Source: Sulfurimicrobium sp. | Lineage (GTDB): Bacteria; Pseudomonadota; Gammaproteobacteria; Burkholderiales; Sulfuricellaceae | NCBI GenBank assembly: GCA_030652035.1 | Contig: JAUSBJ010000035.1 | Location: forward strand, 248,001-312,000 | Reading direction: 5' to 3' | DNA length: 64,000 nt | In this document: positions 1 through 10,175 of the stretch, one piece after another | Layout of the letters: every line of letters starts with the position of its first letter | Position numbering within the stretch: position 1 is the stretch's first letter | The notes under the pieces: generated by a model | What the model was told of the DNA's origin: nothing | The model's input: the letters and a program-made list of their open reading frames with translations, nothing else | Databases searched by the model: none | Made by a program: the position numbers and the translations under genes

Positions 1-455
1 TTGAGCGTGGCTGGCGACGACAAGGCATAAACCAGCGCCAGGGCGTCATAGGCGACCTTCGCTACCGCGACTCCCTTACTTGACGCCTTCACCGTAACCT
101 TGTCGGACTGCAAGGTGAGGCCACCGAGGCTGCGGCCATACCAGACCGACTGCGAGATACTGGAACGGGCCGGCTTACCCAACGTCGCTGTGTCGGCATC
201 CTCGAACATCAACTCCTCGGTGACTGTCACCACCGTGGTGCCCTGGGCAGAAAGCGATCCTGCCGAACAGATGGTGTCGGTGATGCTGACGTTGTCCGAT
301 TTATAGACGAGGATGTAGGCGGTTTCGCCCGGACTGAACGAACTGCGTCCACTGTTCAAACCTTGGGGCCGCGTGTCGACCTCAGCCGACAAATGGCCGG
401 CAGCATCCGAACCGTCCGGGTTGCCGAATTGAACACGAATAGTGGCATTGGCCAT
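1..455 (-). CDS. Hypothetical tail-region protein (3' end cut by window)
   Basis: This open frame starts at an ATG at base 455, preceded by an AAGGAA ribosome site, and runs off the left edge; the ORF track misses it because no stop is present. About 151 residues are visible, rich in Ser, Thr, Val and Ala, with no predicted membrane segment, as in beta-rich virion proteins. It begins 9 bp after the stop of the upstream tail gene, so it belongs to the tail operon. I do not recognise the family; a tail-tip or decoration role is inferred from position only. Confidence 0.7.
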   Translation of the reverse strand, partial: MANATIRVQFGNPDGSDAAGHLSAEVDTRPQGLNSGRSSFSPGETAYILVYKSDNVSITDTICSAGSLSAQGTTVVTVTEELMFEDADTATLGKPARSSISQSVWYGRSLGGLTLQSDKVTVKASSKGVAVAKVAYDALALVYALSSPATL

Positions 456-464
456 GAAATTTCC

Positions 465-2000
465 TTAACTATCGACCAGCACGAACTGGACTTCTTCATC
501 GATGGAGAGCGCCACCCGCCAGTCGAGCGAGGTGGTGGTGTAGGTGACGGCAAGCAGGCTGTAGCCAGCAGTGGCCGCCACGAGGTTCTGCCCGTCAGCG
601 ATCACGGTCCCGAGATCGGTGTGCTGCCAGATCGCGCTGACGATGGCTGCCACCGGATAACGTGTGCTCGTCCGTCCCTCGACGAACTCGACCGTCTCGG
701 TTTCCGTGCGGGTGACTTCGCCTAGGCTGGCGATGACCGTCGCCGTATGCCCGGTATGGGTCAGCACTACGGGCCGCGTCGTCGCCAGGTAGGCGCGAAT
801 CGTGCCCCGATTGGCATCGTCTGGGTCAGGAACGTACTCGACCCGATCAGACGACGAACCGGATGCGCCATCCTCGTTGGCGATGGTCTCCCGGTTGTAT
901 CCCCGCGATGGGGCGATCTGCGAACGCGCGGACATCACATCCGCGTCGAACAGACTCTGGGTGACTGCCACTGTCCCATACTGCGGAATGCTTACCGGGT
1001 GCCGGCGGCGGCATACCACCGATCCGTCCGGGTTGCTCTCGACGATGCCGCCGATGGCCGCGACGATGTTCCGAGCTGCTGCCAGAGGTGTGACACCTTC
1101 CAGCATCAGCCGGCCAGCCGGAATGATCCAGTTCGGCAATTGCCAGGTGACCGGCCCGATCAGCGATTCCACGCTGGCCTCGGCGGATACCGCACCGGGT
1201 TGGTAGAAGCGGATCGTTCCGGCAAACGGCGCATCGAGCAGCGCCAGGGGTGAAACCGCCGACACTTCACAGCGTTGATCGGCTACCGACTCTCGCGAGA
1301 GCGTCTTGCCGTCCACCACCAGCACGAAGTTTTCCAGGCCCAAGGTGAGTGTGATCGTGTCGCCAATGCCAATGGCTGCGAAATCCGCCAGTTCCGCGAC
1401 CTCGACTTGCGCGATCCAGACCGGACTCTCCTCGTCGCAGGACAGCGTCGCCTGCACAATCCGCATCGTGTGACCGTTCCACGTGAGTTCCGGGCTGTTT
1501 ACCACGGCCTGCAGTCGCGCATCACTGAGCAATGACCAGGATGCAGTCAGCCGCTTGGCGACAGGATTCATGTCGGTGATGTCGTACCCGAGAACGTGAC
1601 GGGTTGCGGCCTGCTGCGTCAGCCAGTACGGAAAGCGCATCGACCGCCGGTTGGCTCCAAGATCGGAATACACCGTGACGTGACGAGCCCGGGTTTGATG
1701 CACGTCACCGTAGGGCAGTGCGGCTTGTCGACGGTGCTGGCGCATGTCCCCATAGAGGGCTCGACTCGAACCTTCCAGGCGCAGTCCATACTGGGCCTGA
1801 TGGTTGAGCGCGAACCGTATCGACCAGGCCTCGGTGTGATGCCACGCCTTGACCCGCGTCAGATCCCAGGGAGTGGCATTCGCCACGAAGACTTCGGTCT
1901 TGCCCCATGCGGAAACGAACCGACGCTTGAGTACGGTCGGGCCGGAATCTGCATACAGTCCCGCCCCTAGCGTAATGGCGAGCGAAATGCCGAGGGTCAT
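465..2000 (-). CDS. Putative tail-tip/hub protein, 511 aa
   Basis: The protein is long and beta-rich with a hydrophobic, Gly-rich start (MTLGISLAITLGAG) and no other membrane segment. It lies near the end of the tail operon, where siphophages place hub and tail-tip proteins, and its start overlaps the preceding gene's end by 4 bp. I see no clear lambda gpL, gpK or gpJ motif. A structural role at the distal tail is inferred from size, composition and order; the exact function is unknown. Confidence 0.6.
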   Translation of the reverse strand: MTLGISLAITLGAGLYADSGPTVLKRRFVSAWGKTEVFVANATPWDLTRVKAWHHTEAWSIRFALNHQAQYGLRLEGSSRALYGDMRQHRRQAALPYGDVHQTRARHVTVYSDLGANRRSMRFPYWLTQQAATRHVLGYDITDMNPVAKRLTASWSLLSDARLQAVVNSPELTWNGHTMRIVQATLSCDEESPVWIAQVEVAELADFAAIGIGDTITLTLGLENFVLVVDGKTLSRESVADQRCEVSAVSPLALLDAPFAGTIRFYQPGAVSAEASVESLIGPVTWQLPNWIIPAGRLMLEGVTPLAAARNIVAAIGGIVESNPDGSVVCRRRHPVSIPQYGTVAVTQSLFDADVMSARSQIAPSRGYNRETIANEDGASGSSSDRVEYVPDPDDANRGTIRAYLATTRPVVLTHTGHTATVIASLGEVTRTETETVEFVEGRTSTRYPVAAIVSAIWQHTDLGTVIADGQNLVAATAGYSLLAVTYTTTSLDWRVALSIDEEVQFVLVDS

Positions 2001-2869
2001 GGCGGCTCAGGTGATTGGGTGTCGGGATCGGCAAACTGGGCAGGGGCCGGCACGGCATAGGGCTGATCCCACTCATCGCCGATCATGGCGATCCAGCCGG
2101 GCACGACGATCTCCTCCTGCGCGTAACCATCGGTCAGAATCAGAATCTCGTTGAACTCGCCAAGAATGCACGCACTGATACCGCCATCCCGATTTGGAAA
2201 CTGCGGTACTGCCATCTTGGGTAGCGGCGATCCTGAGTGGCGCTTGCCGTTGAAATCCCATCCCTCCCCGAAGGGCGACCATGTGCCTGTCCAGGAAGTG
2301 GAATTGATTGTTCCATCTTCACGCCGGGCATAGGCCGGTTCCCAATCGCCCCATCCATCCCAGATGCCATACCGGGCGCACAGCCCTTGGTGAGTGTCGG
2401 ACGGATAGCGCCGCGAGGTCGCGCCGGCATAGGCGAAGCGCATGGAGATGCCCGTGGCACTCCCTGCATCCACGGTGGTGCCGTGCATCCACCACCAGCC
2501 AGCCACGCCGTCGGCAGCAAACCAGATCGTGATTTCAGCCGACGGATTTCCCATCCAGGCAGAATGCAAGATGGTGTAGCTGTGGGCGTAGGCATCCGGA
2601 TCGAGATAGTTGTTGCCGTAGACCGGATAGGCGAGGATCACCCCGTAAGGCTCCTGATCCCGGAAGCTGAACGCCCAGTGAGGAATGTCATCATTGGCGG
2701 TTCCTGCCGGCGATCCCATTCGGATGAAGTCCACGCCATCGACGGTGTCCAGCAGCACGTTGAACCCGGCACTCGCCACGAATGTTTTGAGATACCCGAA
2801 CAGAGTTTGCACGGTGGAGTTGTCGAAAGTGCCGGCAGGAAAGGTTTTCTTGAAACCGACCCGGGCCAT
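1997..2869 (-). CDS. Hypothetical virion (tail) protein, 290 aa
   Basis: This Trp- and Tyr-rich protein (for example GWWWMHG and DGWGDWEP) has no signal peptide or membrane span. It overlaps its neighbours by 4 bp and 1 bp, so it is translationally coupled inside the tail operon. Its N-terminal part (MARVGFKKTFPAGTF) shares the phrase PAGTF with the C-terminal part of the upstream 336-aa protein (PAGTFSLANDY), which may be chance. The aromatic-rich composition fits a carbohydrate- or receptor-contacting tail protein, but that is inference. Confidence 0.6.
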   Translation of the reverse strand: MARVGFKKTFPAGTFDNSTVQTLFGYLKTFVASAGFNVLLDTVDGVDFIRMGSPAGTANDDIPHWAFSFRDQEPYGVILAYPVYGNNYLDPDAYAHSYTILHSAWMGNPSAEITIWFAADGVAGWWWMHGTTVDAGSATGISMRFAYAGATSRRYPSDTHQGLCARYGIWDGWGDWEPAYARREDGTINSTSWTGTWSPFGEGWDFNGKRHSGSPLPKMAVPQFPNRDGGISACILGEFNEILILTDGYAQEEIVVPGWIAMIGDEWDQPYAVPAPAQFADPDTQSPEPP

Positions 2870-3879
2870 TACGCGCTCTCCCCATGGATGGCGAGCGAGG
2901 CGTAGTCGTTTGCCAGACTAAACGTCCCTGCCGGCACTTGTCGGCGATACCAGACTGGAATCGCGGCGGGCTGCGTCGCAAAGGTCACGGTGTCGTTTTG
3001 CTGGAAGGTGCCGCTCCAGCACAAGGCCTTGATCGTGAAATATGGTGTGCCGGTTGCGGGATTCGTGGGGGCGTAATCGGCACTCGTCGAACCGGCAGAG
3101 GGCAGCATGCCGACGGTGTTGCCGGAAACCGTGTAGGTGTTTGTGCTGTTGAATGTCAGCGTCCAGTTCTCCTCTATCGCGCCCTTGTTGTGTGCGACGA
3201 GGTTGCCGATCGTGGCGGAATCAAAGATGCCGCCCATACTCGTCACTGCCACGCCCGACCAAGCGGCCACTACGCTCGGAATTGCATAGACGCTCGACAC
3301 CAAGGTGTTCGCGGTAGCGTAGCCGTTGGAAAGCGCAGTCGAAAGATCCACCGTGGCGAAATCCGGCCCGTAGGTGATGGCGGCCACGCTCACCCATTCT
3401 TCGTTACCTGCACCGCCAGTGCTGGGCCGATCCGAGATGCGCAGCAAGTCGCCCACGCGGATCGGCTGCAGACTGGTGTATTGCCCGTTGTGCTCGCAGG
3501 CCACCTGAATCTGGGCGGATCCACCGACGACGGGCGCGTAGAGCGTGCCGATGCCGTAGGGACGATTAGCGATCTGATCCTCGGTATCGGTCTGGGTGCC
3601 TGGTTGAAACACCACGAAGTCGCCAGCAGGTGTCAGGGCATCGAGGAACAGGCGGGTGTTCAAGAGCGCCACGTCCTGCGCGCTGTTGATGTGCACGAAG
3701 GCCTTGCGCCACTTCACTGCACCGGCCAGTCGCTCGGACTGCGAGACATCCGGGAATAAATTGTTTTTCACTCCGGACACCAGTTGCGAGAACGCCATCC
3801 GGCCACCATTCTGGGCGGGGATGACATCCGACATCAAAGTGGCGGGTCGCCAGACGATTTCATTATCAAGAATAGGCAT
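2869..3879 (-). CDS. Hypothetical virion (tail) protein, 336 aa
   Basis: The product is a beta-rich, Thr/Ser/Ala-rich protein without membrane segments. It is encoded 10 bp downstream of the 126-aa gene and abuts the next gene by one base (shared A of a stop/start overlap). The middle region reads like a baseplate or tail-tip scaffold with many short hydrophobic strands (for example GDLLRISDRPSTGG). I do not recognise the family; placement between the 764-aa protein and the putative hub suggests a distal-tail structural component. Confidence 0.6.
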   Translation of the reverse strand: MPILDNEIVWRPATLMSDVIPAQNGGRMAFSQLVSGVKNNLFPDVSQSERLAGAVKWRKAFVHINSAQDVALLNTRLFLDALTPAGDFVVFQPGTQTDTEDQIANRPYGIGTLYAPVVGGSAQIQVACEHNGQYTSLQPIRVGDLLRISDRPSTGGAGNEEWVSVAAITYGPDFATVDLSTALSNGYATANTLVSSVYAIPSVVAAWSGVAVTSMGGIFDSATIGNLVAHNKGAIEENWTLTFNSTNTYTVSGNTVGMLPSAGSTSADYAPTNPATGTPYFTIKALCWSGTFQQNDTVTFATQPAAIPVWYRRQVPAGTFSLANDYASLAIHGESA

Positions 3880-3889
3880 GGTGTTCCTT

Positions 3890-4270
3890 TTAAACGGTCA
3901 TGAGCTTGATGGTGGCGAGATAGAAGTCGCCGGGTTGCGGATTAGCCAGGGATACCAGCGGCTTCGCATCGAAAGCCGGTGCGTCGTGATGGCGGAACAT
4001 CACCTGATAGGTCTGCCCTCGCAGGCTCAAGGTGTAGACACCACCAGGACTTGCTGCCCGCAGTGTCAGGGCTTCGATCTGGCTGCGCGTCAGCCACCCT
4101 GCATCGGATTCGGACTCCAGCGTGACCGGTAGCCCACCAGAGATCTGCCCGTAAAACACCACCAGCGAGCCATCGAGGGTGCGGCGCACGGTCTGTGCAA
4201 CCGAGGCAGTCGCCCATTCGTCAGACCAAAGGAGACTCACCGGCAGTGAAATGCCGTCGAGAACGATCAT
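3890..4270 (-). CDS. Hypothetical tail protein, 126 aa
   Basis: This small beta-rich protein starts MIVLDGISLPVSLLW and contains a phrase on replacing a measured quantity (RTLDGSLVVFYGQISGG) that resembles small domains of distal-tail or baseplate proteins. It is 10 bp from each neighbour in the tail operon. No Cys, signal or membrane segment is present. A virion role is inferred from context only. Confidence 0.6.
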   Translation of the reverse strand: MIVLDGISLPVSLLWSDEWATASVAQTVRRTLDGSLVVFYGQISGGLPVTLESESDAGWLTRSQIEALTLRAASPGGVYTLSLRGQTYQVMFRHHDAPAFDAKPLVSLANPQPGDFYLATIKLMTV

Positions 4271-4280
4271 TGGTTTTCTC

Positions 4281-6575
4281 CTACCAGTAGCCCATCAACA
4301 TCACGTCGACGGTGTCGGCGCTGTTTGATTCCTTGATCAAGGTGAGCGCGTGGATGTAGCCGGGCCGATCGTCAATCGGCTGATTCTCGAACCACCACAT
4401 GACGTTGGTCGTCAGGAACGGTTTTTTGAGCGCCGTGTATTGGAAATTGCGCCATTCAGAAGCCGGCGCTCGTGGTCGGAGGTAGGTGTCGACGAGATAG
4501 GTTTCGAGTTCGTCGGCACTGCCGCCGGGCCAGGCATCGAACACCGTCACCCACTTCTGATAGTAGGGCGACCACATCGGCCTGCCTGCCGCGACATTCA
4601 GCGTGAGCGTTCGCCCATAACGCCCAATCGCAGTCTGCAGATCAAGTCCGATGGTCATCTGCCCGCTGCGCAGATCCCAGACATCCGGGTTGGACCCAAT
4701 CTTGTATTCCACCGACCACTCAAAAAAACCAAGGAATGGCACCTGATCGAAATAGGTCGGATAGGTCACGCCAAAGCGCGGGTCAATTATCGACGTCACT
4801 TCCGCCCCTGGTGCCTTGTGTGCCGGCATCGTCATCAGGAGCCGGTTGGTATCCACGGTCGAGTCCCAGGAACTGTGCCAGACCTTGTCACCATTTTCGA
4901 GATACCCGGCAAGAAGGAATGCGTACTGCTCGGGGTTGCTGGAAATCTTGTATCCCGGCGGCGGCCATGACCCGATATTGGGGTTCGGCCCGCCTGGCCA
5001 TCCACCATAGATGCCGTCGGCGCACTGATTCAGAGGGGCCGGATAGGCTTCCTGGGCGATATACATTCGCCAGTGCATATCCAGCAAAGGCCAATCGCCG
5101 TCGTGAACAATCTGCATGGGGACCAAGATGCTGATCGTGTCGCTCTCCGAATACGCCGCCAGATTGCGCACGACCCACATGGTCGGCATGTAAAAGTTCA
5201 TCACATTATTCTGCCAACTGGTGCGATCTCCGATGCCGGACAGAAATGGCGTCACGATGCAGGCAGCAAAGTGTAGTTCATTGACCACCTTGATTTTGAA
5301 CAGCACTCCAAAACCAGGAACCGGCTCGACACCGACGATCCGGAATGAGGCCTTGGTAGCGCCAACGGTGTGCACCGTGATGGTTTCGTCACAACTGGCG
5401 ATACACTGGCTCACGCCCGGCACATAGGGTGTGGTCATCAATGGGGTGATAGACGAGAAGCCGCTTTCCATCTGTACACCGTTGTAGAGTACGCTGACCG
5501 CTGTCGGCAGGCGCTTGAAGTCATAGACGCAGACCCTGTGGTACCAAGAACCATCGGCTTCACTGAAGGACCCAAGATCATTGGGGATGTAGTCCCAGAA
5601 AGTGTGCTCGGCGCTGTAGCCTCCAAGTCCGACCGGGTTCCAGCCGACATCAGTTTCCAGCCATCGCTCGACCACCCAGCTCTGATCGCTTTCGATGTGG
5701 GTGTATTCGATGAAGATGTGCCAACCCTGGCCGCGCTGCCCTTCCGGCGCATTCCAGTTGAAGGGCGCCGATGTCTGCACCTGTAGTGATCCGATATTGA
5801 ACGTTTCGCTGCGAAGCAGCAGGTTGGCCGGCGGGGCCGGGTTGCTGATCGTTTTGAAGCTCACCCAGTGATCGAATACCTTTTTGCTTCGCACTTTAGC
5901 TTCCATATGGAAGTAGTTCTGCACGCTGGAGAGTGACCAGCCATTGAGCGACCAGGCGATGAATACCTTGGAGCCTTCCCATGGCCCGATGCCCTTCCAG
6001 TACGTGTCCGAGTAGTTGGATGTGAACTCGACGACTGTGTTTTGTGGGTAGTAGTTGATCCCCAATTTGTCCACTTTGTGCAGAAAGTGGAATGGGATCT
6101 TCGGCCACGTTGTCGGGTCCGATCCCGGTGTACAGGGGGGCGGTGGTGTCGGCCCAGAGCCCGGCGCGAATGACACGGAAAGACGTGCCGCGATGCCAGC
6201 AGATGCCGATTCGTCGTGAGCAATGCCGCTGCCGGCAAGGCGACTCGACACCGCCAGGCGCATGCCGGATTTGGGCTCCGATTGACTGCTGTAACGACCG
6301 GCCTCGCAGCTTGACCATTGCTGGTACTGCTGCTGATAGGCGGCGTTGGCGATGCGCTGCTGCTCGTTGCTGAGATACCAGGGACGGTTGTTCCACGGAA
6401 AGCGCTCTATCCATTGGTAGAGATCCCGGTCGCAGAGATTCATCATGGCGTAGAAGTCGGGCCACAGGCAGACGAAGAATCGCATCAGAGCACTCGCTTG
6501 CGACGGCGAACCGTCCACGACGGGCGGCGAGTCGGGCGTGCCCGGCACGATCACTGGCGACTCTGCTTTCATCAC
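4281..6575 (-). CDS. Large hypothetical virion protein, 764 aa, tail region
   Basis: This is the first gene after the tape measure and overlaps it by 4 bp. The protein is extremely rich in Trp, Tyr and Pro, with a proline stretch near residue 140 (PTPPPPCTPG) that may be a linker between an N-terminal alpha-helical part and a large beta-rich part. No enzyme motif, signal or membrane segment is evident. The gene occupies the slot where lambda-type phages place tip proteins M/L but does not look like them. It is probably a novel distal-tail or receptor-binding protein (inference). Confidence 0.65.
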   Translation of the reverse strand: MMKAESPVIVPGTPDSPPVVDGSPSQASALMRFFVCLWPDFYAMMNLCDRDLYQWIERFPWNNRPWYLSNEQQRIANAAYQQQYQQWSSCEAGRYSSQSEPKSGMRLAVSSRLAGSGIAHDESASAGIAARLSVSFAPGSGPTPPPPCTPGSDPTTWPKIPFHFLHKVDKLGINYYPQNTVVEFTSNYSDTYWKGIGPWEGSKVFIAWSLNGWSLSSVQNYFHMEAKVRSKKVFDHWVSFKTISNPAPPANLLLRSETFNIGSLQVQTSAPFNWNAPEGQRGQGWHIFIEYTHIESDQSWVVERWLETDVGWNPVGLGGYSAEHTFWDYIPNDLGSFSEADGSWYHRVCVYDFKRLPTAVSVLYNGVQMESGFSSITPLMTTPYVPGVSQCIASCDETITVHTVGATKASFRIVGVEPVPGFGVLFKIKVVNELHFAACIVTPFLSGIGDRTSWQNNVMNFYMPTMWVVRNLAAYSESDTISILVPMQIVHDGDWPLLDMHWRMYIAQEAYPAPLNQCADGIYGGWPGGPNPNIGSWPPPGYKISSNPEQYAFLLAGYLENGDKVWHSSWDSTVDTNRLLMTMPAHKAPGAEVTSIIDPRFGVTYPTYFDQVPFLGFFEWSVEYKIGSNPDVWDLRSGQMTIGLDLQTAIGRYGRTLTLNVAAGRPMWSPYYQKWVTVFDAWPGGSADELETYLVDTYLRPRAPASEWRNFQYTALKKPFLTTNVMWWFENQPIDDRPGYIHALTLIKESNSADTVDVMLMGYW

Positions 6576-9532
6576 AGCCCCCTGGAGAGTTCGCGCAGCG
6601 CCTGCGCCAGTTGCATCGCTGTTTCCCGCGACGACTGTACGGTGTGCGGTTTCCCTCCTACGTGGAAGCGCAGGTCGACAACATCACGTGTCGGCGCAGG
6701 CGAGGACCCAGCCACCATTGCCGATTGCGCGATGGCATGGGACACTGCGCCGCCAGCGGCGAAGCGCGGCATGGACGGCAGAAATCCGGCATTGAGCGCC
6801 GCGAAGAAGCCCTCGCCGAATTTTCTGACACTCGCAGCCCGAATCACAAACTCGCCCTGGGACAAGAGCGCGGGCACCGAATCCGAGGTTTCCGTGCCCG
6901 GGCCGAAGATGCGGCCGGACATACGCTTGAATCCATCAGTGAGGGCTTGCCCGCCCTCGGCCAATTTCTGGATCAGGCCACCCTGAGCATTGGTATAGAC
7001 CTTCGTCACATAGATGGTGTGCGTGCTACTGGTCGGCCGCATGAGTTCCGAAACAGCGGACTGGTACTGCGACATATCGGGCCGGGGTGTGTGAGTCGCC
7101 TCGGTCGGTGCCGAGAGCGCGATTTTGGCGTCCTGCACGAACGAGGCCAGTTGCGCCCGAGGCTGGTCGAACGAGGCCATCGTCGGGATAGTCACGCCGG
7201 CGCCGGAGAGCGTGCTCTTCAAGGTGCCGATATCCGCGATCACCTTGCTGGTGTCGACCTCGACCTTGGCCATCAGGGCGAGATTGTTCGTGTCGTCCTT
7301 CAGTTTCGCCAGGGAGGCTTCCGCTTCCTTGGTATCGGCCTGAATCTTGGTAATCAACTGCAGTGCCTCGGTCAGCGCCTTCAACTTTTCGATACCGGTT
7401 TTTGCGGCCTCGATGTCGACGTCGAGCTTCAGCTTGTCCTGCGTCAGCAACTGCTGGCGTAGCTTGCCGAGTTCATCGGATACTGAGGCCAGCGCGCGCT
7501 TGGCTTCATCCGCGCCGAGAGTCGCGTTCGTTGCCGCCAGCTTGTGGGCGTCACCCAATCCCTTTAGCGCAGCATCGGCGATGCCGGCGGACTCCTTGAT
7601 CTGGCCGATGGCAGTAGCAGCGGCCTGCGCATCCGTCACCACGGTCTGCGTCATTGCCTTACCGTTTTGCTCGACCTGCTTGGTGACAGCGGATGCCGAG
7701 CGTTCGGCGAGCGCGATCGATTCCTCGGCGAGTTTCCGGGCCTGTTCGAAGTTGCCGGCAGCCAAGGCAGCACGTGCCTGCGCCTGCTTCTCGTCAATCT
7801 GGCGCAGCCGATCTTGATAGGCCGCATATTCGTCCATGCCCTTGCGGGACAGTTCGCGAATGCGATCCTCGACCGAGAGGCGCAGATTCAGCCGGGCCTC
7901 ATCGGCGGCTTTGGCTGCAGCAAGATGGCGTTGCTCCTCGGCGATCAGCCGGTCGACGGTGCTGCGATAGGCCGACTCCAGTTGGCTGTAGATGGCAATC
8001 CGGGCCTCGACTGCCTGGCGCTCGATAGCCTGCACGTCCTGTCCTGCAGCACGGGCCAAGGCGATGGCCTGGCCGTAGGTGGTTTTCCAGGCAGACTCCA
8101 TCTGCTTGGAACCGGCTTCCACCGCCGCGAGCTTCTCGCGCTCAGCGGCGAGCAGGGATTGTGTCGACTCACGGATGGCAGCCGATTCGGAACGCGCCGC
8201 GTTCTGTGCTGCAGCTTCCTCCCGCTTGTAGTTGGACTCGATCTCGGCAACACGCGCGTCCCAGATCGTTTTGATGTCCGCGGCGACCTGCTTGTAGCTG
8301 GCAGATAACTGCTTGACGGTCTCGGCGGCCTTCTTGGTTTCTTCATCCAGCGATTTTCGGATGGCTTCACCAGCTTGGGTCGCCGCGCCCCCGATGGCGC
8401 GCAGGGCATCGGCGGTACCGGGCAACGCCGCTTTCAATCGTTCGGCGGCTTGCGCGGCCAGCGCCATCTGTGTTTTGACGGAGATCGTTCCGGTGCTGGC
8501 TAATTCATCCAACGCTGCCGACAACTGCTTCAACGCCGCTTGATTGCGGGCCATCTGGTCGATAGCGCGATCGGTTTCGCGAATATCCTGCACCATCTTG
8601 ACGAGGCCGCGCCCCATCTCCCACACGGCGACTGCCGCCAGTACTGGCAGGAAGCGCATGAACGCCGCTTTGAGGACATTCACCGATTCAAGTAGCTTGG
8701 CCAGGGCTGCCACCCCTTTGACGGCCAACGCAGCAACGAGGATTTCCCCGAGCAACCGCACAGCAGTCATGATTTCTTCACCATGACTGGCGAGCGCTAC
8801 CAGCGCGTCGGCCAATTTCTGCAAGGCCGGCAATGCGGCCTCGGCCACTTTCATGGCGATGCCGTGCAGCGCCTGCTTGACCGTGTCCATCGTGTCGTTG
8901 AATTTCTCAGCAGCACGCGCCGTGTTGCCGCTGATCTCGAGGCCCAGTTCCTTGAACTTCTGCCGGAGTTCCTCGATGCCGGCACGGCCCTGGTTCAGAA
9001 ACGGGATCAACTCGACGCCGCTCTTGCCGAACAGTTTTACGGCCAGCGCAGACTTCTCGGCCCCGTCGGGCATGGCGGCAAAGGCGTCGGCCAGATCGAG
9101 CAGCACGTCCTCAGTGGGGCGCAACTGTCCTGCCGCATTCGTGGCCGACACGCCCAGGCGAGCGAATAACTCGACTTGCTCCTTCGAACCGCCCGCCGCC
9201 TCGACCATCGCGGTCGAGAGCTTCTTGATGCCGGTCGCCAAGCCTTCCAATGTGGTTCCGGCCTGCTCGGCGATGGGTTTCAGCAGCGACAAGGACTCGA
9301 CGGAGATCCCGGTTTTTTGCGAGAGCTTGGCCAGGTTGTCTGCGGTTTCAAGCGCGTGCTTGCCTGCTGCGATCATGCCCGCGAGCGAGAATGCCGCCCC
9401 GAGACCCGCCAGCAGACCGCTGACCTTGCTTGCCGCACTCGATAAACCTTCCAGGTTGCCCTTGACGGAGTCGAATGCCTGCCGGGTCTGGTCGACGGCA
9501 GTAATCAGAATCTGTGCGCGTTCAGAGGCCAT
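6572..9532 (-). CDS. Tail tape measure protein, 986 aa
   Basis: Tape measure proteins set tail length and are ejected ahead of the DNA. This one has a short N-terminal amphipathic region, hydrophobic helices around residues 25-55 and 250-310 (for example ILVAALAVKGVAALAKLL), and long Ala/Glu/Lys/Gln coiled coils from about 320 to 800. The C-terminus is more compact and Gly-rich. It follows the tail tube and chaperone genes in the canonical order and its start overlaps the upstream gene. The family is clear from length, coiled coils and position. Confidence 0.9.
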   Translation of the reverse strand: MASERAQILITAVDQTRQAFDSVKGNLEGLSSAASKVSGLLAGLGAAFSLAGMIAAGKHALETADNLAKLSQKTGISVESLSLLKPIAEQAGTTLEGLATGIKKLSTAMVEAAGGSKEQVELFARLGVSATNAAGQLRPTEDVLLDLADAFAAMPDGAEKSALAVKLFGKSGVELIPFLNQGRAGIEELRQKFKELGLEISGNTARAAEKFNDTMDTVKQALHGIAMKVAEAALPALQKLADALVALASHGEEIMTAVRLLGEILVAALAVKGVAALAKLLESVNVLKAAFMRFLPVLAAVAVWEMGRGLVKMVQDIRETDRAIDQMARNQAALKQLSAALDELASTGTISVKTQMALAAQAAERLKAALPGTADALRAIGGAATQAGEAIRKSLDEETKKAAETVKQLSASYKQVAADIKTIWDARVAEIESNYKREEAAAQNAARSESAAIRESTQSLLAAEREKLAAVEAGSKQMESAWKTTYGQAIALARAAGQDVQAIERQAVEARIAIYSQLESAYRSTVDRLIAEEQRHLAAAKAADEARLNLRLSVEDRIRELSRKGMDEYAAYQDRLRQIDEKQAQARAALAAGNFEQARKLAEESIALAERSASAVTKQVEQNGKAMTQTVVTDAQAAATAIGQIKESAGIADAALKGLGDAHKLAATNATLGADEAKRALASVSDELGKLRQQLLTQDKLKLDVDIEAAKTGIEKLKALTEALQLITKIQADTKEAEASLAKLKDDTNNLALMAKVEVDTSKVIADIGTLKSTLSGAGVTIPTMASFDQPRAQLASFVQDAKIALSAPTEATHTPRPDMSQYQSAVSELMRPTSSTHTIYVTKVYTNAQGGLIQKLAEGGQALTDGFKRMSGRIFGPGTETSDSVPALLSQGEFVIRAASVRKFGEGFFAALNAGFLPSMPRFAAGGAVSHAIAQSAMVAGSSPAPTRDVVDLRFHVGGKPHTVQSSRETAMQLAQALRELSRGL

Positions 9533-10175
9533 TGGCAGAGAGTTGCTTAAGAATGGAGGTGGAGAGCATGGGCAAGTTCGCCTGCACCACGCCAGGAAGG
9601 TCGAACCTTCCGCTCAGGATCACGCTGGACACCAGTACGGCGATGGGAATTTCCTGGCCGCGCTTGATGGATTTGGCACCCGTGCGGACCCGCTCGGCAC
9701 GCTTAAACCGGCGCAACTCGGCGGCGTTCTCCTTGATGTTTTCCGCCATCAGAATCACCTTTCCGTTTTTATGGATGAAGAAGGCGTTGCCGGAGCGCAT
9801 CAGACCGTCAATCACGCGCTGGAATGCCTTGCGACCCATGCGACGGCCTTCCTCGGTGAGCGGGATCAGCATTTTTCCGCTGATGGTGCCGCCCCGGACG
9901 TGGATGCCCAGCCAGGGAATTTTCGAGCCGATGAGGAGTGCCGGGAATTTCTCGGGGCTGCCGGCATAGAGCTTGTGCCGCATCGAATTGAGAAACCCCG
10001 CTTTTCTCACTTTGAACGCTGACTGCATCTTATTTCGAGCGGCATCTACGATTTCCTTACCACCGGTTTTCATGCCGGCCTCAACCGCCTTGCGGATAGC
10101 ACGACGCTTCTCCGGCACCCAACTATCGAGCTGTTTCGGGTCCAGCAAACCGGATGTGGTGAGGGAGAGTTTCAT
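9522..10175 (-). CDS. DUF6441-like minor tail protein, 217 aa
   Basis: The gene sits between the tail-assembly chaperone and the tape measure and overlaps both. The sequence starts MKLSLTTSGLLDPKQ and is basic with alternating helices and short strands; it resembles the phage DUF6441 family as I remember it. It contains the phrase WLGIHVRGGTISGKMLIP in the middle. A role in tail assembly or as a minor tail component is inferred from its conserved place beside the tape measure. Confidence 0.65.
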   Translation of the reverse strand: MKLSLTTSGLLDPKQLDSWVPEKRRAIRKAVEAGMKTGGKEIVDAARNKMQSAFKVRKAGFLNSMRHKLYAGSPEKFPALLIGSKIPWLGIHVRGGTISGKMLIPLTEEGRRMGRKAFQRVIDGLMRSGNAFFIHKNGKVILMAENIKENAAELRRFKRAERVRTGAKSIKRGQEIPIAVLVSSVILSGRFDLPGVVQANLPMLSTSILKQLSANGL

